Below are positions 9,458 through 18,195 of a stretch of DNA of 64,000 nt, in pieces. The notes beneath the pieces are model-generated. The model saw only the letters and a list, made by a program, of their open reading frames with translations. It was not told the origin of the DNA and did no database searches. Each line of letters begins with the position of its first letter. The stretch's first letter is position 1. The stretch covers positions 62,001-126,000 of the forward strand of contig RSEH01000098.1 of assembly GCA_006503475.1 (NCBI GenBank), written 5' to 3'. Origin of the DNA: Stentor roeselii (taxonomy: Eukaryota; Ciliophora; Heterotrichea; Heterotrichida; Stentoridae). Position numbers and translations under genes: made by a program.

Positions 9458-12400
9458 CTAGTACCTTTCAGAGCATCCAATGATATTTCCCAGCCAATTC
9501 AAAAACCCATCTTTCGATTTTTTCTCCCTTCTGATTCGAACAGGGATATTCTGTTCTTTTTCCATTTTATCAATCATTTCCTGCAGTTCTTTTTTTTGAT
9601 TCTCAAGTTTTTCTTTAGAGACTTTGAAGTAGGAGTTTGAGTCTTCATAGTTTCCAATGATTGACGGTGGGTTTTTGAAGATTTCGTCATACTGGGAAAA
9701 AGTTCGAGTTTTTGCAGTTTCTTCATACTCGTTATCTGAAATTTCCTTAGCTGCTAAAACGACTTGTTTATCGATCCAAGCTTCTTCAACACTTTTATAA
9801 TAATCGCCATGCATGTTTTCAATCTTTTCTCTCATATCTTCAAACCTTTCTTTCTTCACCTTTTTATCTTTTTTATTGTTTGGACTGAAATTTTTAGGAG
9901 ATTTTCTTTGTTTTGGAGACTTTTTATTGCTTGGAGATACTCGAAATTCAGGACTTTTCTTTTTAAAACTTGGATTTTCGCGGTTTCTTAAAGGAGACTC
10001 GCTTTCTGCAGGAGAGAGAAATCTGTGGATGTCTTTTTTTTCTTGTTTTGTGAAGATATTCTGAGGGTCAGCTTGGAAATAACTTGAGTCGATTGGGAAC
10101 TTTGATTGACTTTTTTCATTTTCAGATGATTTTTTCACTGAAAAAGGATGATTCGGTTCATTTTGAGCAGATTTCATATTTTCCTTAATTCTTTTGATAA
10201 AAATATTATCTTCTGAACTAGAACCTTCTTCAACTTGTTCAAATTCAGGGCTTTTATCACGTGAAGGAGGTTTAAAAAAGACCCCGCTTCCCAAGATTTC
10301 AGAATTTTCAAATTTTTCTGGAGCCTCTTGATTTTTAAACTTGGGACTAGAGCTTCTTTCAGGAAGGTCTTCTTGTTGAAGTCCAGTGAAAGGGTTGACA
10401 ATATTTGGTTTTTCTGAGTATTTATCTTTAAACCTTTCTAAAGATTTATCAAGTGACTTATCACGAGGAGACTTATCACGAGGAGACTTTTGAATCGACT
10501 TTTCAACAGATTTTTCCAGAGACTTCTCCCGAGGCGACTTGATCGGCTGAGGTTTGACTCTTTTTCGCTTAACCGGGGCTTTGATGTAGGCATCAAGGCT
10601 GTTATAGATCTGATATTCTTTATTCGGCAGGTCTTTCTTTTCTTTCAAGCCACTTGAAGCCTCGACTTTTTTTTCTGGACTTTCCGACCTGTTGACTGGA
10701 AAGTTTTGAAGACTTGAGAGTAAAGAAATAGAAGGCATTATTGATGGTTTTTTTTCATTTGGAACTTTTTGAGGCTCTTGCAACTTTGATAGTAAAAATG
10801 AAGGTTCTTTGGACTTGGAGGCTAGGTAAGGGTTCTCGCTTTGAAGGACTTTAGGGTTTGTTGGGACTTTTTGAACTTGGCTTGAGTCGAGTTCTTTTTC
10901 TTCATCGGCTAGTTGACTGAGACGAGCGAAGATGGAATTTGGGTTTTCTTCTGATTTTTGTTTTTCGTCGATTGAAGTGTCTGCAGCGTTTTTGGATTTT
11001 ATTACTACGTCTGAATCTGAACCTGATTCAGATGGGAAAGTTTCTACTTTTGCTTGAAGTGGTTTTTTAACTTGCTTAAACTCTGATGGGTTTAGAGACT
11101 TTTGTTTGAAATCTGATTTTTCAGTTTCTTTTAATGGATCTTTTTTTTCTGGTTTTTTATTTGTAGGTTTTTCAGGAGAAACTTTTAAAGGCAAGTCTTT
11201 TCTGGAAAGTTCTTTTTGATTTACAGGAGATTTCAAAGGAGTCTCTTCAAAAAGTTCATTTTTTTCCTCTTCAGCTAAAGCTAAAAGTCTTTTACTAATA
11301 GAATCAAGGACCTTATTTTTCCCTTTATCATCTTCATCTTTAACCTTCACCTGATTTTTTTCCTTACTCAATCCACTATCATCTTTTTCCTTGAGTCCTT
11401 TTTCAAACATCTGAGCAATGCGAGCGACTTTTCCATCTTCAACCTCTTCATTTTTAGCAGGTTCTTTTTTTTGATTCCTGGCGACTCTTCTGGCGACTTC
11501 CTCAGAAGTAAGATTCATTTTCATGCCTGACTTTTTAAAAAAAACAAGACAATTACCGCCCTGTACACTTTCAACGACTCCATCGTCCATGCCGTAGTTT
11601 TGGACGTAGTACCTGAAGCTTGTCCCCACCTGAATTGAGCTTTTTTCTTTTAAACTTGACAAAAAAGCGTGGCTTGTGACTTGGTTTAAAGAGATTCGGT
11701 CTTTTAAATTTACTTGAATCATCTTGGTGATCAGGTCTTTTGCTTCGGAACTGATCTCGGCTTCGAATTTCAACTTGCAGTTTACTATGTTGTAGCATTT
11801 GTCTGCTTCACGCATGCCTTCGAATGGAGCGTAACCGTGCAGCATCTCGTATAGCAAGACTCCTAGTGCCCAGATGTCTACTTCAAAGGAATGCGGCTGG
11901 CCTTTAACCATCTCTGGAGCCATGTAGTCAAGAGTTCCACAAAATGTTGATCTCATTTCTCCACCTTTCACGCACCAGCCAAAGTCACATATTTTGATTT
12001 CATCACTAGCACTAAGTAAAATATTTTCAGGCTTAATATCACGATGAATAATATCACAAGAGTGAAGATACATAATCCCTTCAACAGTCTGTTTAAAAAG
12101 TGATTTAGCCTGATCTTCATTAATTCGATTCCGATTTTTGACTCTATCAAAAAGACTTCCTTTTTCAGCATATTCAAGTACAATATAAATATTCTTCGAG
12201 TCCTCAAAGTGATCGATATACTTAATGATATTCCGATGATTAAGCTCCTGATGATTAGAAATCTCTTCAAAAATCTTTTCCTTGCTAAGTTTTTCTTCTT
12301 CCAGCATCTGTTTGCTAATAATCTTGAGTGCCCTCAACTCTCCTGTCGATCGAAACTTGACAAGTTTTACCTGCCCATAAGCTCCAGATCCCAAAACCTT

Positions 12401-12763
12401 CGAAGTGATTTCATAGTCATCTAATGGAGACGGCTCTTTAACGGCCTTCGCATTACCTGGCTTCAGAACTTGACTGGAACTTAAAGAATTCGCTGTGTTT
12501 TGTCGATTTAAAGAATTGAACGAGTTTAAAGAGTTGAAAGATTTCGTCACTTCTGAAACTTCTTGCTTTGTCGGGACTTGTTTCAATGTTGGAGGGTTGG
12601 AAGATGAGGCAGAGGCTGGACTTTTCGATTTGCAGACTTTTGAATGTCCTTTGTAGAAGTCTTGAACTCTGCAGTTGTTTGAACAGTAAGTCGCTTGGTT
12701 GCAACTTTTACAGACTGTTGGCTTGGTGACGGGGTCATTACAGTTGGAGTAAGAACACTTCAT
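9458..12763 (-). CDS. MYND zinc finger + Aurora-like protein kinase
   Basis: 1101 residues. Residues 3-44 are a MYND finger: C3, C8, C18, C21, C27, C31, H40, C44. After a Ser/Asn-rich linker, residues 117-368 are a complete Ser/Thr kinase: GSGAYGQV (125-132), Lys147, HRD with D242, DFG at 260-262, APE at 282-284. DFGW and CGTLDYMAPEM are hallmarks of Aurora kinases, while the rest also resembles PLK4/CAMK-like enzymes. Residues 385-430 form a small extra segment, and the last 650 residues are low-complexity Lys/Ser/Pro, including tandem SPRDK units near 770. MYND fingers bind Pro-rich peptides and may recruit substrates. All catalytic residues are present, so it is probably active. The substrate is unknown. 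Confidence 0.9.
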   Translation of the reverse strand: MKCSYSNCNDPVTKPTVCKSCNQATYCSNNCRVQDFYKGHSKVCKSKSPASASSSNPPTLKQVPTKQEVSEVTKSFNSLNSFNSLNRQNTANSLSSSQVLKPGNAKAVKEPSPLDDYEITSKVLGSGAYGQVKLVKFRSTGELRALKIISKQMLEEEKLSKEKIFEEISNHQELNHRNIIKYIDHFEDSKNIYIVLEYAEKGSLFDRVKNRNRINEDQAKSLFKQTVEGIMYLHSCDIIHRDIKPENILLSASDEIKICDFGWCVKGGEMRSTFCGTLDYMAPEMVKGQPHSFEVDIWALGVLLYEMLHGYAPFEGMREADKCYNIVNCKLKFEAEISSEAKDLITKMIQVNLKDRISLNQVTSHAFLSSLKEKSSIQVGTSFRYYVQNYGMDDGVVESVQGGNCLVFFKKSGMKMNLTSEEVARRVARNQKKEPAKNEEVEDGKVARIAQMFEKGLKEKDDSGLSKEKNQVKVKDEDDKGKNKVLDSISKRLLALAEEEKNELFEETPLKSPVNQKELSRKDLPLKVSPEKPTNKKPEKKDPLKETEKSDFKQKSLNPSEFKQVKKPLQAKVETFPSESGSDSDVVIKSKNAADTSIDEKQKSEENPNSIFARLSQLADEEKELDSSQVQKVPTNPKVLQSENPYLASKSKEPSFLLSKLQEPQKVPNEKKPSIMPSISLLSSLQNFPVNRSESPEKKVEASSGLKEKKDLPNKEYQIYNSLDAYIKAPVKRKRVKPQPIKSPREKSLEKSVEKSIQKSPRDKSPRDKSLDKSLERFKDKYSEKPNIVNPFTGLQQEDLPERSSSPKFKNQEAPEKFENSEILGSGVFFKPPSRDKSPEFEQVEEGSSSEDNIFIKRIKENMKSAQNEPNHPFSVKKSSENEKSQSKFPIDSSYFQADPQNIFTKQEKKDIHRFLSPAESESPLRNRENPSFKKKSPEFRVSPSNKKSPKQRKSPKNFSPNNKKDKKVKKERFEDMREKIENMHGDYYKSVEEAWIDKQVVLAAKEISDNEYEETAKTRTFSQYDEIFKNPPSIIGNYEDSNSYFKVSKEKLENQKKELQEMIDKMEKEQNIPVRIRREKKSKDGFLNWLGNIIGCSERY
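10455..10490 (-). repeat. 15-bp tandem duplication in the MYND-kinase tail
   Basis: Adjacent near-identical units encode SPRDK twice in the low-complexity C-terminal region; more diverged SPREK/SLEK units lie next to it. Confidence 0.6.
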
Positions 12764-12836
12764 ATTATAATCGTTATTGTTAGGCGAAGCTTCAGAAGTT
12801 GGAGATATTTAATTTTTTATTTTAACTTGGGGGGTA

Positions 12837-14174
12837 ATGAATTTTAGACCTTCTGTTAACTACCCGGATACTTTGGCTTTTTTGTTGAATGAGGACTTTG
12901 GCAGGGGTATGAAGTTTAGTATTGAACTTTTGAGAAGACGTTATGAAGCTTGGATTATTTATTTTATTTCAAGAGGAAATCTACAGGATATTGAAAATTT
13001 CGCTCATGACTTGACTGTTGTTTATCAGATTGATCTTTTTGATGTTTTAAAAGTTTTTAATTTGTGCAAGTCAGAGGTTTCAATTAGAGTTGCTTTGGGA
13101 GTTGAGTTTAATCGAGATTTTAAAGCTTTTATCACTGTTGAGTATTTGGATAGTAAGGAGGTGGATGTTGCTGGTGTTGAAAGGATTGGGAATAGAAAAT
13201 GGTTGATTGGACAGACCTTTGATCATAAAAAAGATTATAGTGAAAAATGTGGAGATCTTGGGGATGATGGGCTTTTAACGGCTCATCATAAAAATATTTT
13301 TAATGATAATCTGAAAAATAACTTAGACACTTGCAAAACGGACTTGAAAAACTTCTCATTGAGTGCCTCTGGACCTTTTAATGATGCTGATATTGACCCT
13401 GTCAAATTAAATTTGGAATTTGGGAAAAGTGCAGATGTTGATGAAGATATGATTTTTTTTGATGAAAGTCAATCTTATCAATCTGAGATTCCAGGCCCAA
13501 GCCAATACAGAATTGATTATTATTTCATCTGTGATGATCAACAACCATCTCCAGAAAAAGAAAAACTTGACTACTCAAGTCTCCCAACAATAACCCCAAA
13601 CCTCATAACTCACTGCACTGACCAAACCTGTTCAAACCAGACCTTTTGCAGATGTTCTCACTTCACAAACAATCAAATCGGGCTTCAAAGAACTTTAATC
13701 GTGCATAAAGGAGTAAAAAGAATTCCAAGGACCTGGAATGACGAATATTACTTGTTCGAATGCCATGATTCCTGCACTTGCAACAAAAATCTCTGCAGCT
13801 TGACTTTTTTTTCGCCAAGTCAAAAAACCTTTCCCAGAGTTCTTCATAAAGAAGGCCAGTGCAAGGCAAGCAAAAACCTGATGCGAGGCGAGTTTGTTTT
13901 AGAAGTCTTCGGAAAACTATCAGAAAAAGCTTATGAGAAAGGAATCCAGTTGGCTGAGAAGATATTTATGGATTTGGAGAAGTCGAATATAAAGAAAATA
14001 GCAGATGAAAAACCTGGAAACCTCATCCCTGTCAGGATTTTTTCATTTGTTGATTTAAGAGTTATCTGCCGCCTTGCATTGTTCACTAGTCAGGCTGTTT
14101 TAAAGGGAGAGGCGATTTCTTTAGACTTTTCGAGATTGGAGAAGTTAATAGAGAGCTCTGAAGGTAATAATTAA
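12837..14174 (+). CDS. Pre-SET domain plus degenerate SET domain protein
   Basis: 445 residues. Residues 260-320 have the pre-SET zinc-cluster order: C260, C265, C271, C273, C309, C313, C315, C320. A SET-like region follows: GEFVLEVFGK (351-360) matches the usual GTFVCEYVGE strand, and GNLIPVRIF...GEAISLDF (394-431) matches the family's PNL...GEELTLDY end. The RFINHSC motif, which builds the cofactor pocket and the pseudoknot, is missing, and the catalytic Tyr of DY is Phe431. In SUV39/G9a-type enzymes these regions methylate histone H3 lysine; here activity is doubtful. The N-terminal 250 residues have no recognised domain. It shares a 73-nt upstream region with the MYND-kinase. Confidence 0.7.
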   Translation: MNFRPSVNYPDTLAFLLNEDFGRGMKFSIELLRRRYEAWIIYFISRGNLQDIENFAHDLTVVYQIDLFDVLKVFNLCKSEVSIRVALGVEFNRDFKAFITVEYLDSKEVDVAGVERIGNRKWLIGQTFDHKKDYSEKCGDLGDDGLLTAHHKNIFNDNLKNNLDTCKTDLKNFSLSASGPFNDADIDPVKLNLEFGKSADVDEDMIFFDESQSYQSEIPGPSQYRIDYYFICDDQQPSPEKEKLDYSSLPTITPNLITHCTDQTCSNQTFCRCSHFTNNQIGLQRTLIVHKGVKRIPRTWNDEYYLFECHDSCTCNKNLCSLTFFSPSQKTFPRVLHKEGQCKASKNLMRGEFVLEVFGKLSEKAYEKGIQLAEKIFMDLEKSNIKKIADEKPGNLIPVRIFSFVDLRVICRLALFTSQAVLKGEAISLDFSRLEKLIESSEGNN

Positions 14175-14304
14175 GATGAAGTTATTTATGGAGAGTTTTT
14201 ATTTCTTAATCATCTTTCAAAAATGATTACTTTTTAAGAAAAATTTTCAACAATCCTCTTAAATCCTTTGATATTTTAATAAGTCTCCACATAAAAGAGA
14301 ATAA

Positions 14305-15750
14305 ATGGATTCTAGCATCAACGACTTCGACCAAATCTCTAAACGTCCAAAACATGCATTTGGTTTATGGACAGGGTACATCTTCGCCATTAACTGCATT
14401 GTCGGAGCAGGATTTTTAGGAATTCCTTGGGCATATGAAAATGCTGGGTGGTTCTTCTGTCTCGCTTATCAGATCTTTATCAGTGTTCAAAGCTACTTCC
14501 TTGCTTTGCAAACTTTAGAGTCGATGAGTCGCGCAGAGGTTCTGATGAGGAAAAAAGAAAGAGGCGAGGAAATTCCTCGAATAAGCTTTCGTAAAATGTT
14601 TACCCAGCCAGAAAATTATTCACTTCTCGAGGGAGAAGCCCCTAACATCTCCGAGCGGTTGATAAACTGTCCAGATATCTGCAAATTAGCCTTTGGAGAA
14701 AAGGCAGGAGCTTTTTACCTTGTTTGTTTATTTTTATACATGATGGGGACAATGGTAGCTTACGCAGCGATTTTTTCCTCATCATTTGCATCGAACGTGC
14801 CATTAGGAACATTATCAACTTGTGACATTTACAACTACAGTGGTTTTTTCAATGACTGTCGATGGAAATACTGGCTTTTTCTGTTAATCTTCACTGTAAT
14901 CACAGTGTACATGACAGTGAGAGGCATTCACGAGCAGCAGATAATTCAGTTCATAATGTCAGGTCTTCGTTTCGTCGTCCTTTTCCTGATCATCATCACC
15001 TGCATCGTTGACATTGCAGGGCACAAAGAAAACGACGGCGACGGTTACAACTCAGCGGAAGTGCCTCCGCTGATCCACCCTCTGAACATCGGCCATGCGA
15101 TTCCCATCATTTTATTCGCATCGGCCTACCAGGTCCACATCCCGACGATCTCTGACTCGATATCGAATAAAGAAAAAAACTTGAAGACTATCAACTTGAT
15201 GGCAGTTTTAACTTGCTTTGTATTCTACACGCTTCTTGGAATACTTGCTGCTATCGCAATTGAAGATGTGCCAAGTATGGCTTCTTTGGCGTATCGCAAT
15301 TATACTGCTGGCAGTTCTCAGGATAACAGAGCCGGATGGACTTATTTGGTTGAGTACTTGATTATTATTTCACCGGCTCTTGATGTTCTTACTGCTTATC
15401 CTATCAAAGCGCTTACTATCTCTGATTCTATCATCACTTGGAGGTTTGGGGGAGATATGAGCAAAGTTGAAAAAAAGAAAATTGTTGGAATTCGATTTTT
15501 TATCGCTTTTTTTCCTTTGGTTATCAGCTTTTTGGTTTTTAACTTGGGGACTATTTTAGATTGGGTGGGATTGCTGGGGTTTTTAATTATTCATATACCT
15601 ATTCCGTTGTTTCATATCGCGATGAAACATTTGGTGCCTGGTAAGTCGGTTTATGAGATTTATGGAAGTGTCTGGCTTAATTGGATGTTTTCTGCGATTA
15701 ACACCCTCTTATTTTTTACTGTAATCGGGTTTAATTTATCAGGGTATTAA
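14305..15750 (+). CDS. Amino-acid transporter, AA_trans (SLC32/36/38) family
   Basis: 481 residues with about 10-11 hydrophobic helices. The first contains the family signature INCIVGAGFLGIPWAYENAG (about residues 30-49). A hydrophilic loop lies near 75-125, and helices continue to the C-terminus. Proteins of this family move amino acids across the plasma membrane or vacuole/lysosome membrane by H+ or Na+ coupling; substrate and membrane cannot be read from sequence. Length is normal for the family. It starts at ATG 14305, 130 nt after the SET-like gene. It ends 113 nt before the convergent small acylated protein. Confidence 0.88.
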   Translation: MDSSINDFDQISKRPKHAFGLWTGYIFAINCIVGAGFLGIPWAYENAGWFFCLAYQIFISVQSYFLALQTLESMSRAEVLMRKKERGEEIPRISFRKMFTQPENYSLLEGEAPNISERLINCPDICKLAFGEKAGAFYLVCLFLYMMGTMVAYAAIFSSSFASNVPLGTLSTCDIYNYSGFFNDCRWKYWLFLLIFTVITVYMTVRGIHEQQIIQFIMSGLRFVVLFLIIITCIVDIAGHKENDGDGYNSAEVPPLIHPLNIGHAIPIILFASAYQVHIPTISDSISNKEKNLKTINLMAVLTCFVFYTLLGILAAIAIEDVPSMASLAYRNYTAGSSQDNRAGWTYLVEYLIIISPALDVLTAYPIKALTISDSIITWRFGGDMSKVEKKKIVGIRFFIAFFPLVISFLVFNLGTILDWVGLLGFLIIHIPIPLFHIAMKHLVPGKSVYEIYGSVWLNWMFSAINTLLFFTVIGFNLSGY

Positions 15751-15863
15751 ATTTGATTAATTTATTCAAATCCTTGCATTAATCTACGACTGTTCTTAAA
15801 ACATTTATACCCTATCAGATAATTTCAGTCAAAAATTTAGAGTTAAGCTTAAAAACTAGGAAA

Positions 15864-16082
15864 CTAGTTTATTTCTTTTAAAACCGCAACGACACTAGCA
15901 TCATCTTCGAACTTTCGGGCATCATTTTCCATTTCAAATTGAATGACACTGAAATCTCTCAATGAATCATCATTTGGCTCAATTGGCATCGCCCCGTCTT
16001 CTGTCACTCCAATGGCTATGACGTTTTTTCTGCTTAGTCTTACAATGACTTCTTCTTCAGGTCTTGAATTTCTGCAGCCCAT
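15864..16082 (-). CDS. Small acidic protein with possible N-myristoylation/palmitoylation signal
   Basis: 72 residues if the second ATG (16080-16082) is used. I prefer it because it gives MGCRNSRP, a good N-myristoylation context with an adjacent Cys for palmitoylation. The alternative start at 16091 only adds three residues. The body has EEEVIVRLSRKNVIAIGV and an acidic tail, and no known domain. It stops with TAG and lies 16 nt downstream of the rhomboid stop codon, in the minus-strand gene train. A peripheral membrane role is inferred from the N-terminus only. Confidence 0.5.
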   Translation of the reverse strand: MGCRNSRPEEEVIVRLSRKNVIAIGVTEDGAMPIEPNDDSLRDFSVIQFEMENDARKFEDDASVVAVLKEIN

Positions 16083-16098
16083 TAAAATCAATTATAAA

Positions 16099-16845
16099 CT
16101 ACCTTAAATACCTCAGACTGAAGGCTATCGCTGTTAAAGCTGAGGCGATGTGAGAACTTCTGGCTAATTAGGAGTTACAAAGATATTCCACGTAACCAAT
16201 CTGACTCTCGTAGTATTCTAACATGAAGAATAACATTGCTGGGACAAACATTGGCATCATAAACATCTCGTTTCTGAAACTTTTTTGTAACTTTAAAGGG
16301 TTGAAGTAAACCATTGGGGCCTTTACTAGTGTTGCTGCTGCTAGAGCGGCAGCTGGAACAGTTCCATTACATTTCGGCACAATAAGTGCAACAGAATCAC
16401 TCATAAGTTTTTCACTAACAGCAACAGTTAAAACACTAACAAGACTCGAAGCGAAAACCAAGTAAAACATTTTCCGACTTCCAAATTTTCCTTCAATAAG
16501 CCTTCCAAACAAGAAATAAGCCATTAAATTTGGAGCCATATGTCCAATATCCTGATGCGACAAAGATCCTGTGAAAATCGTATGAAGATACCCTCTAGAA
16601 ACAGTATACTCCGATATCTGAAAGTGGCGAAACATGTGCGTGTAAGGCAAGAACTGCCTTTATAACCCTTACCAACATAAGTAAATAGCGAGACTAGCGT
16701 TAATCATTGTTTTTGTCACTGGAGTCGACGATTTAAACGGATAATTTTTTGTCACTTTTTCATAAGTCGAGATCAGAGGCTTCTCGAGTTTCTTCATGAA
16801 GTTGAAAGGCTCGTTTGAGAAGAATCTTTTGAAGTTTCTGAACAT
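16099..16845 (-). CDS. Rhomboid-family membrane protein, probably inactive
   Basis: Three exons (16673-16845, 16179-16657, 16099-16163) joined across two 15-nt introns give 238 residues. Residues 1-45 are basic and mitochondrial-presequence-like (MFRNFKRFFS), as in PARL/Pcp1 rhomboids. Hydrophobic helices follow. The L1 signature SLSHQDIGHMAPNL contains the usual H97...N101, and the last helix keeps the catalytic-type His (SSHIASALTAI, H222). The nucleophile motif GxSG reads KCNG, with Asn155 where Ser should be. Known rhomboid pseudoproteases (iRhoms, derlins) bind rather than cut membrane proteins, which is the likely role here. The third exon is needed to restore the His helix, strong support for that intron. 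Only 13 nt separate its start from the next gene's stop. Confidence 0.75.
16164..16178 (-). other. 15-nt intron
   Basis: GTAACTCCTAATTAG on the minus strand; A at position 10. Splicing adds the last rhomboid helix with its His. Confidence 0.85.
16658..16672 (-). other. 15-nt intron
   Basis: GTAAGGGTTATAAAG on the minus strand; A at position 10. It interrupts a Trp codon of the rhomboid gene. Confidence 0.88.
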
Positions 16846-16858
16846 TTATTAAGAATAC

Positions 16859-17281
16859 TTAGATTAAAGCCCAGTCTTCTAAACAACTTGGGCCTTTTTC
16901 AACTACGTCGTTTCTGCATGTACGACTTTTTACGTTTCCTGATGGGTCTAATAGGATTAGAGTTGGAATTGAATTTACTCCTAATCGTCGGCTTAGGTTT
17001 TTACGGCCTTCTGTATCTTCATATGGCATCGCGAGCCATGGCATTGACTGGAAGTATGAAGAAAATTCTTCTGGGGTTTTGTCTTTGCTTATGTATATGA
17101 TTTCGACTACGGTTTCGGAGGAATTCACGGACTCGTAAAACATTTTGAGCTGAGGAGTGAATTTCCGACAAGGTCCACACCAATGAGCCGAAAAGTACAC
17201 CAAAAGAAACCTCGGTCTAACATTATCAGTTTCAACATTTCCCCTATCACTAACCAAAACCCTTCCCAGGACTTCTTCCAT
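16859..17281 (-). CDS. Nucleoredoxin/tryparedoxin-like thioredoxin-fold protein
   Basis: 140 residues, one thioredoxin-like domain. The active-site motif HWCGPCRKFTP lies near residues 33-43, with the WCGPC redox pair intact. Downstream IYISKDKTPEEF and a cis-Pro segment (SIPTLILLDPSG) match the nucleoredoxin/tryparedoxin subgroup, which reduces disulfides in the cytosol. No signal peptide is visible. The start at 17281 is an ATG. It sits 13 nt from the AMSH-like gene upstream and 13 nt from the rhomboid downstream, so it can have almost no private promoter. Confidence 0.85.
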   Translation of the reverse strand: MEEVLGRVLVSDRGNVETDNVRPRFLLVYFSAHWCGPCRKFTPQLKMFYESVNSSETVVEIIYISKDKTPEEFSSYFQSMPWLAMPYEDTEGRKNLSRRLGVNSIPTLILLDPSGNVKSRTCRNDVVEKGPSCLEDWALI

Positions 17282-17294
17282 TATTCTTAATAAT

Positions 17295-18152
17295 CTACCT
17301 CAAGTCAACGACTTCATAAAACAAATTCTGAACAAGTTCCACATTTCTAGCTTCCAAATACAATTCTCTTCCATGAGGATGAAACCCTTTAGCCTTGCAA
17401 CTGCGAATAGTCCTAAGTCCTTCACTACTGAGTCTAAAAGTTGCGAGTTGTCGAGGATGAGTAGGAGCATAGACGATAGCGAAGGCCTCAGGGAAGAACC
17501 ACTGATAATTAGAATGAGTATGCAAATCAACACTAGAAAGAAACAAGTCATGTTTCGGATGCGTATGAATCCATCCCATAACAGTCCAAGCCCTGCTCAA
17601 CAAAGCATTATAAAGCCCTTCATCGTCAACACATTCACAACTATCTCCCTGCCCAACCTGCTTCGGCAACAGCAACCCTCGAACTTCATATCGATTATCT
17701 TCCAATGACCCAGCTAATATCCCTAAAGTTTCCTTTTCATTCTCAGTATTCTCAAAAGAAATCGCAATAAACTCGTCAATTAACTGACTTGGGACAACAA
17801 CTTCATTAATAAAAACAGACTGTCTTAAAGAAGAAGAAGGAAGGACCTTCAAATTATTCTCGCATGTTAAAATCTTCGCTTCGATTTGAGGAATTTCATT
17901 GTTTAAAGTGAAAAGTTGTGAACGATAAGCTGGATTTTTGTAAGCATTATGCGATCTGAGGCTTTGAATGAGGAGAAGATAACTTTTATAGTTCGCTGCT
18001 GCCTAGCTTTGGGTTACATCAAGGTAAAACTGTTTATCATGCTGAGCTTTTGCTTGACTTCTTAGGTTCTGAGCGAGTTTTAAGTAGTCTTCAAGTCTAG
18101 TTGAGTTGTCAACAGGTATTCGTTTGATGAGTGATTCAACAGAAGGGTTCAT
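17295..18152 (-). CDS. STAMBP: AMSH-like JAMM metallo-deubiquitinase
   Basis: Two exons (18018-18152 and 17295-18002) across a 15-nt intron encode 280 residues. Residues 1-100 are helical, matching the N-terminal MIT-like helical domain of AMSH/USP8. Residues 110-280 are the JAMM domain: Glu136 (ETLGILAG), H191 and H193 (GWIHTHP), D204 (SSVDLH). CKAKGFHPH (247-255) matches the second zinc site typical of AMSH. AMSH proteins trim K63-linked ubiquitin chains from cargo on endosomes, together with ESCRT. Every zinc ligand is present, so it should be active. It is 43 nt downstream of the ankyrin-PH kinase stop. Confidence 0.9.
18003..18017 (-). other. 15-nt intron
   Basis: GTAACCCAAAGCTAG on the minus strand, A at position 10; it joins the helical N-terminus to the JAMM exon. 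Confidence 0.88.
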
Positions 18153-18195
18153 TATAATGGATTGAAATAATTGATATTATTTTATCATCTTGAGA

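Noticed and set aside
17373-17708. 111-residue plus-strand open frame opposite the AMSH gene
   Set aside because: Antisense shadow; the minus strand carries the full JAMM motif.
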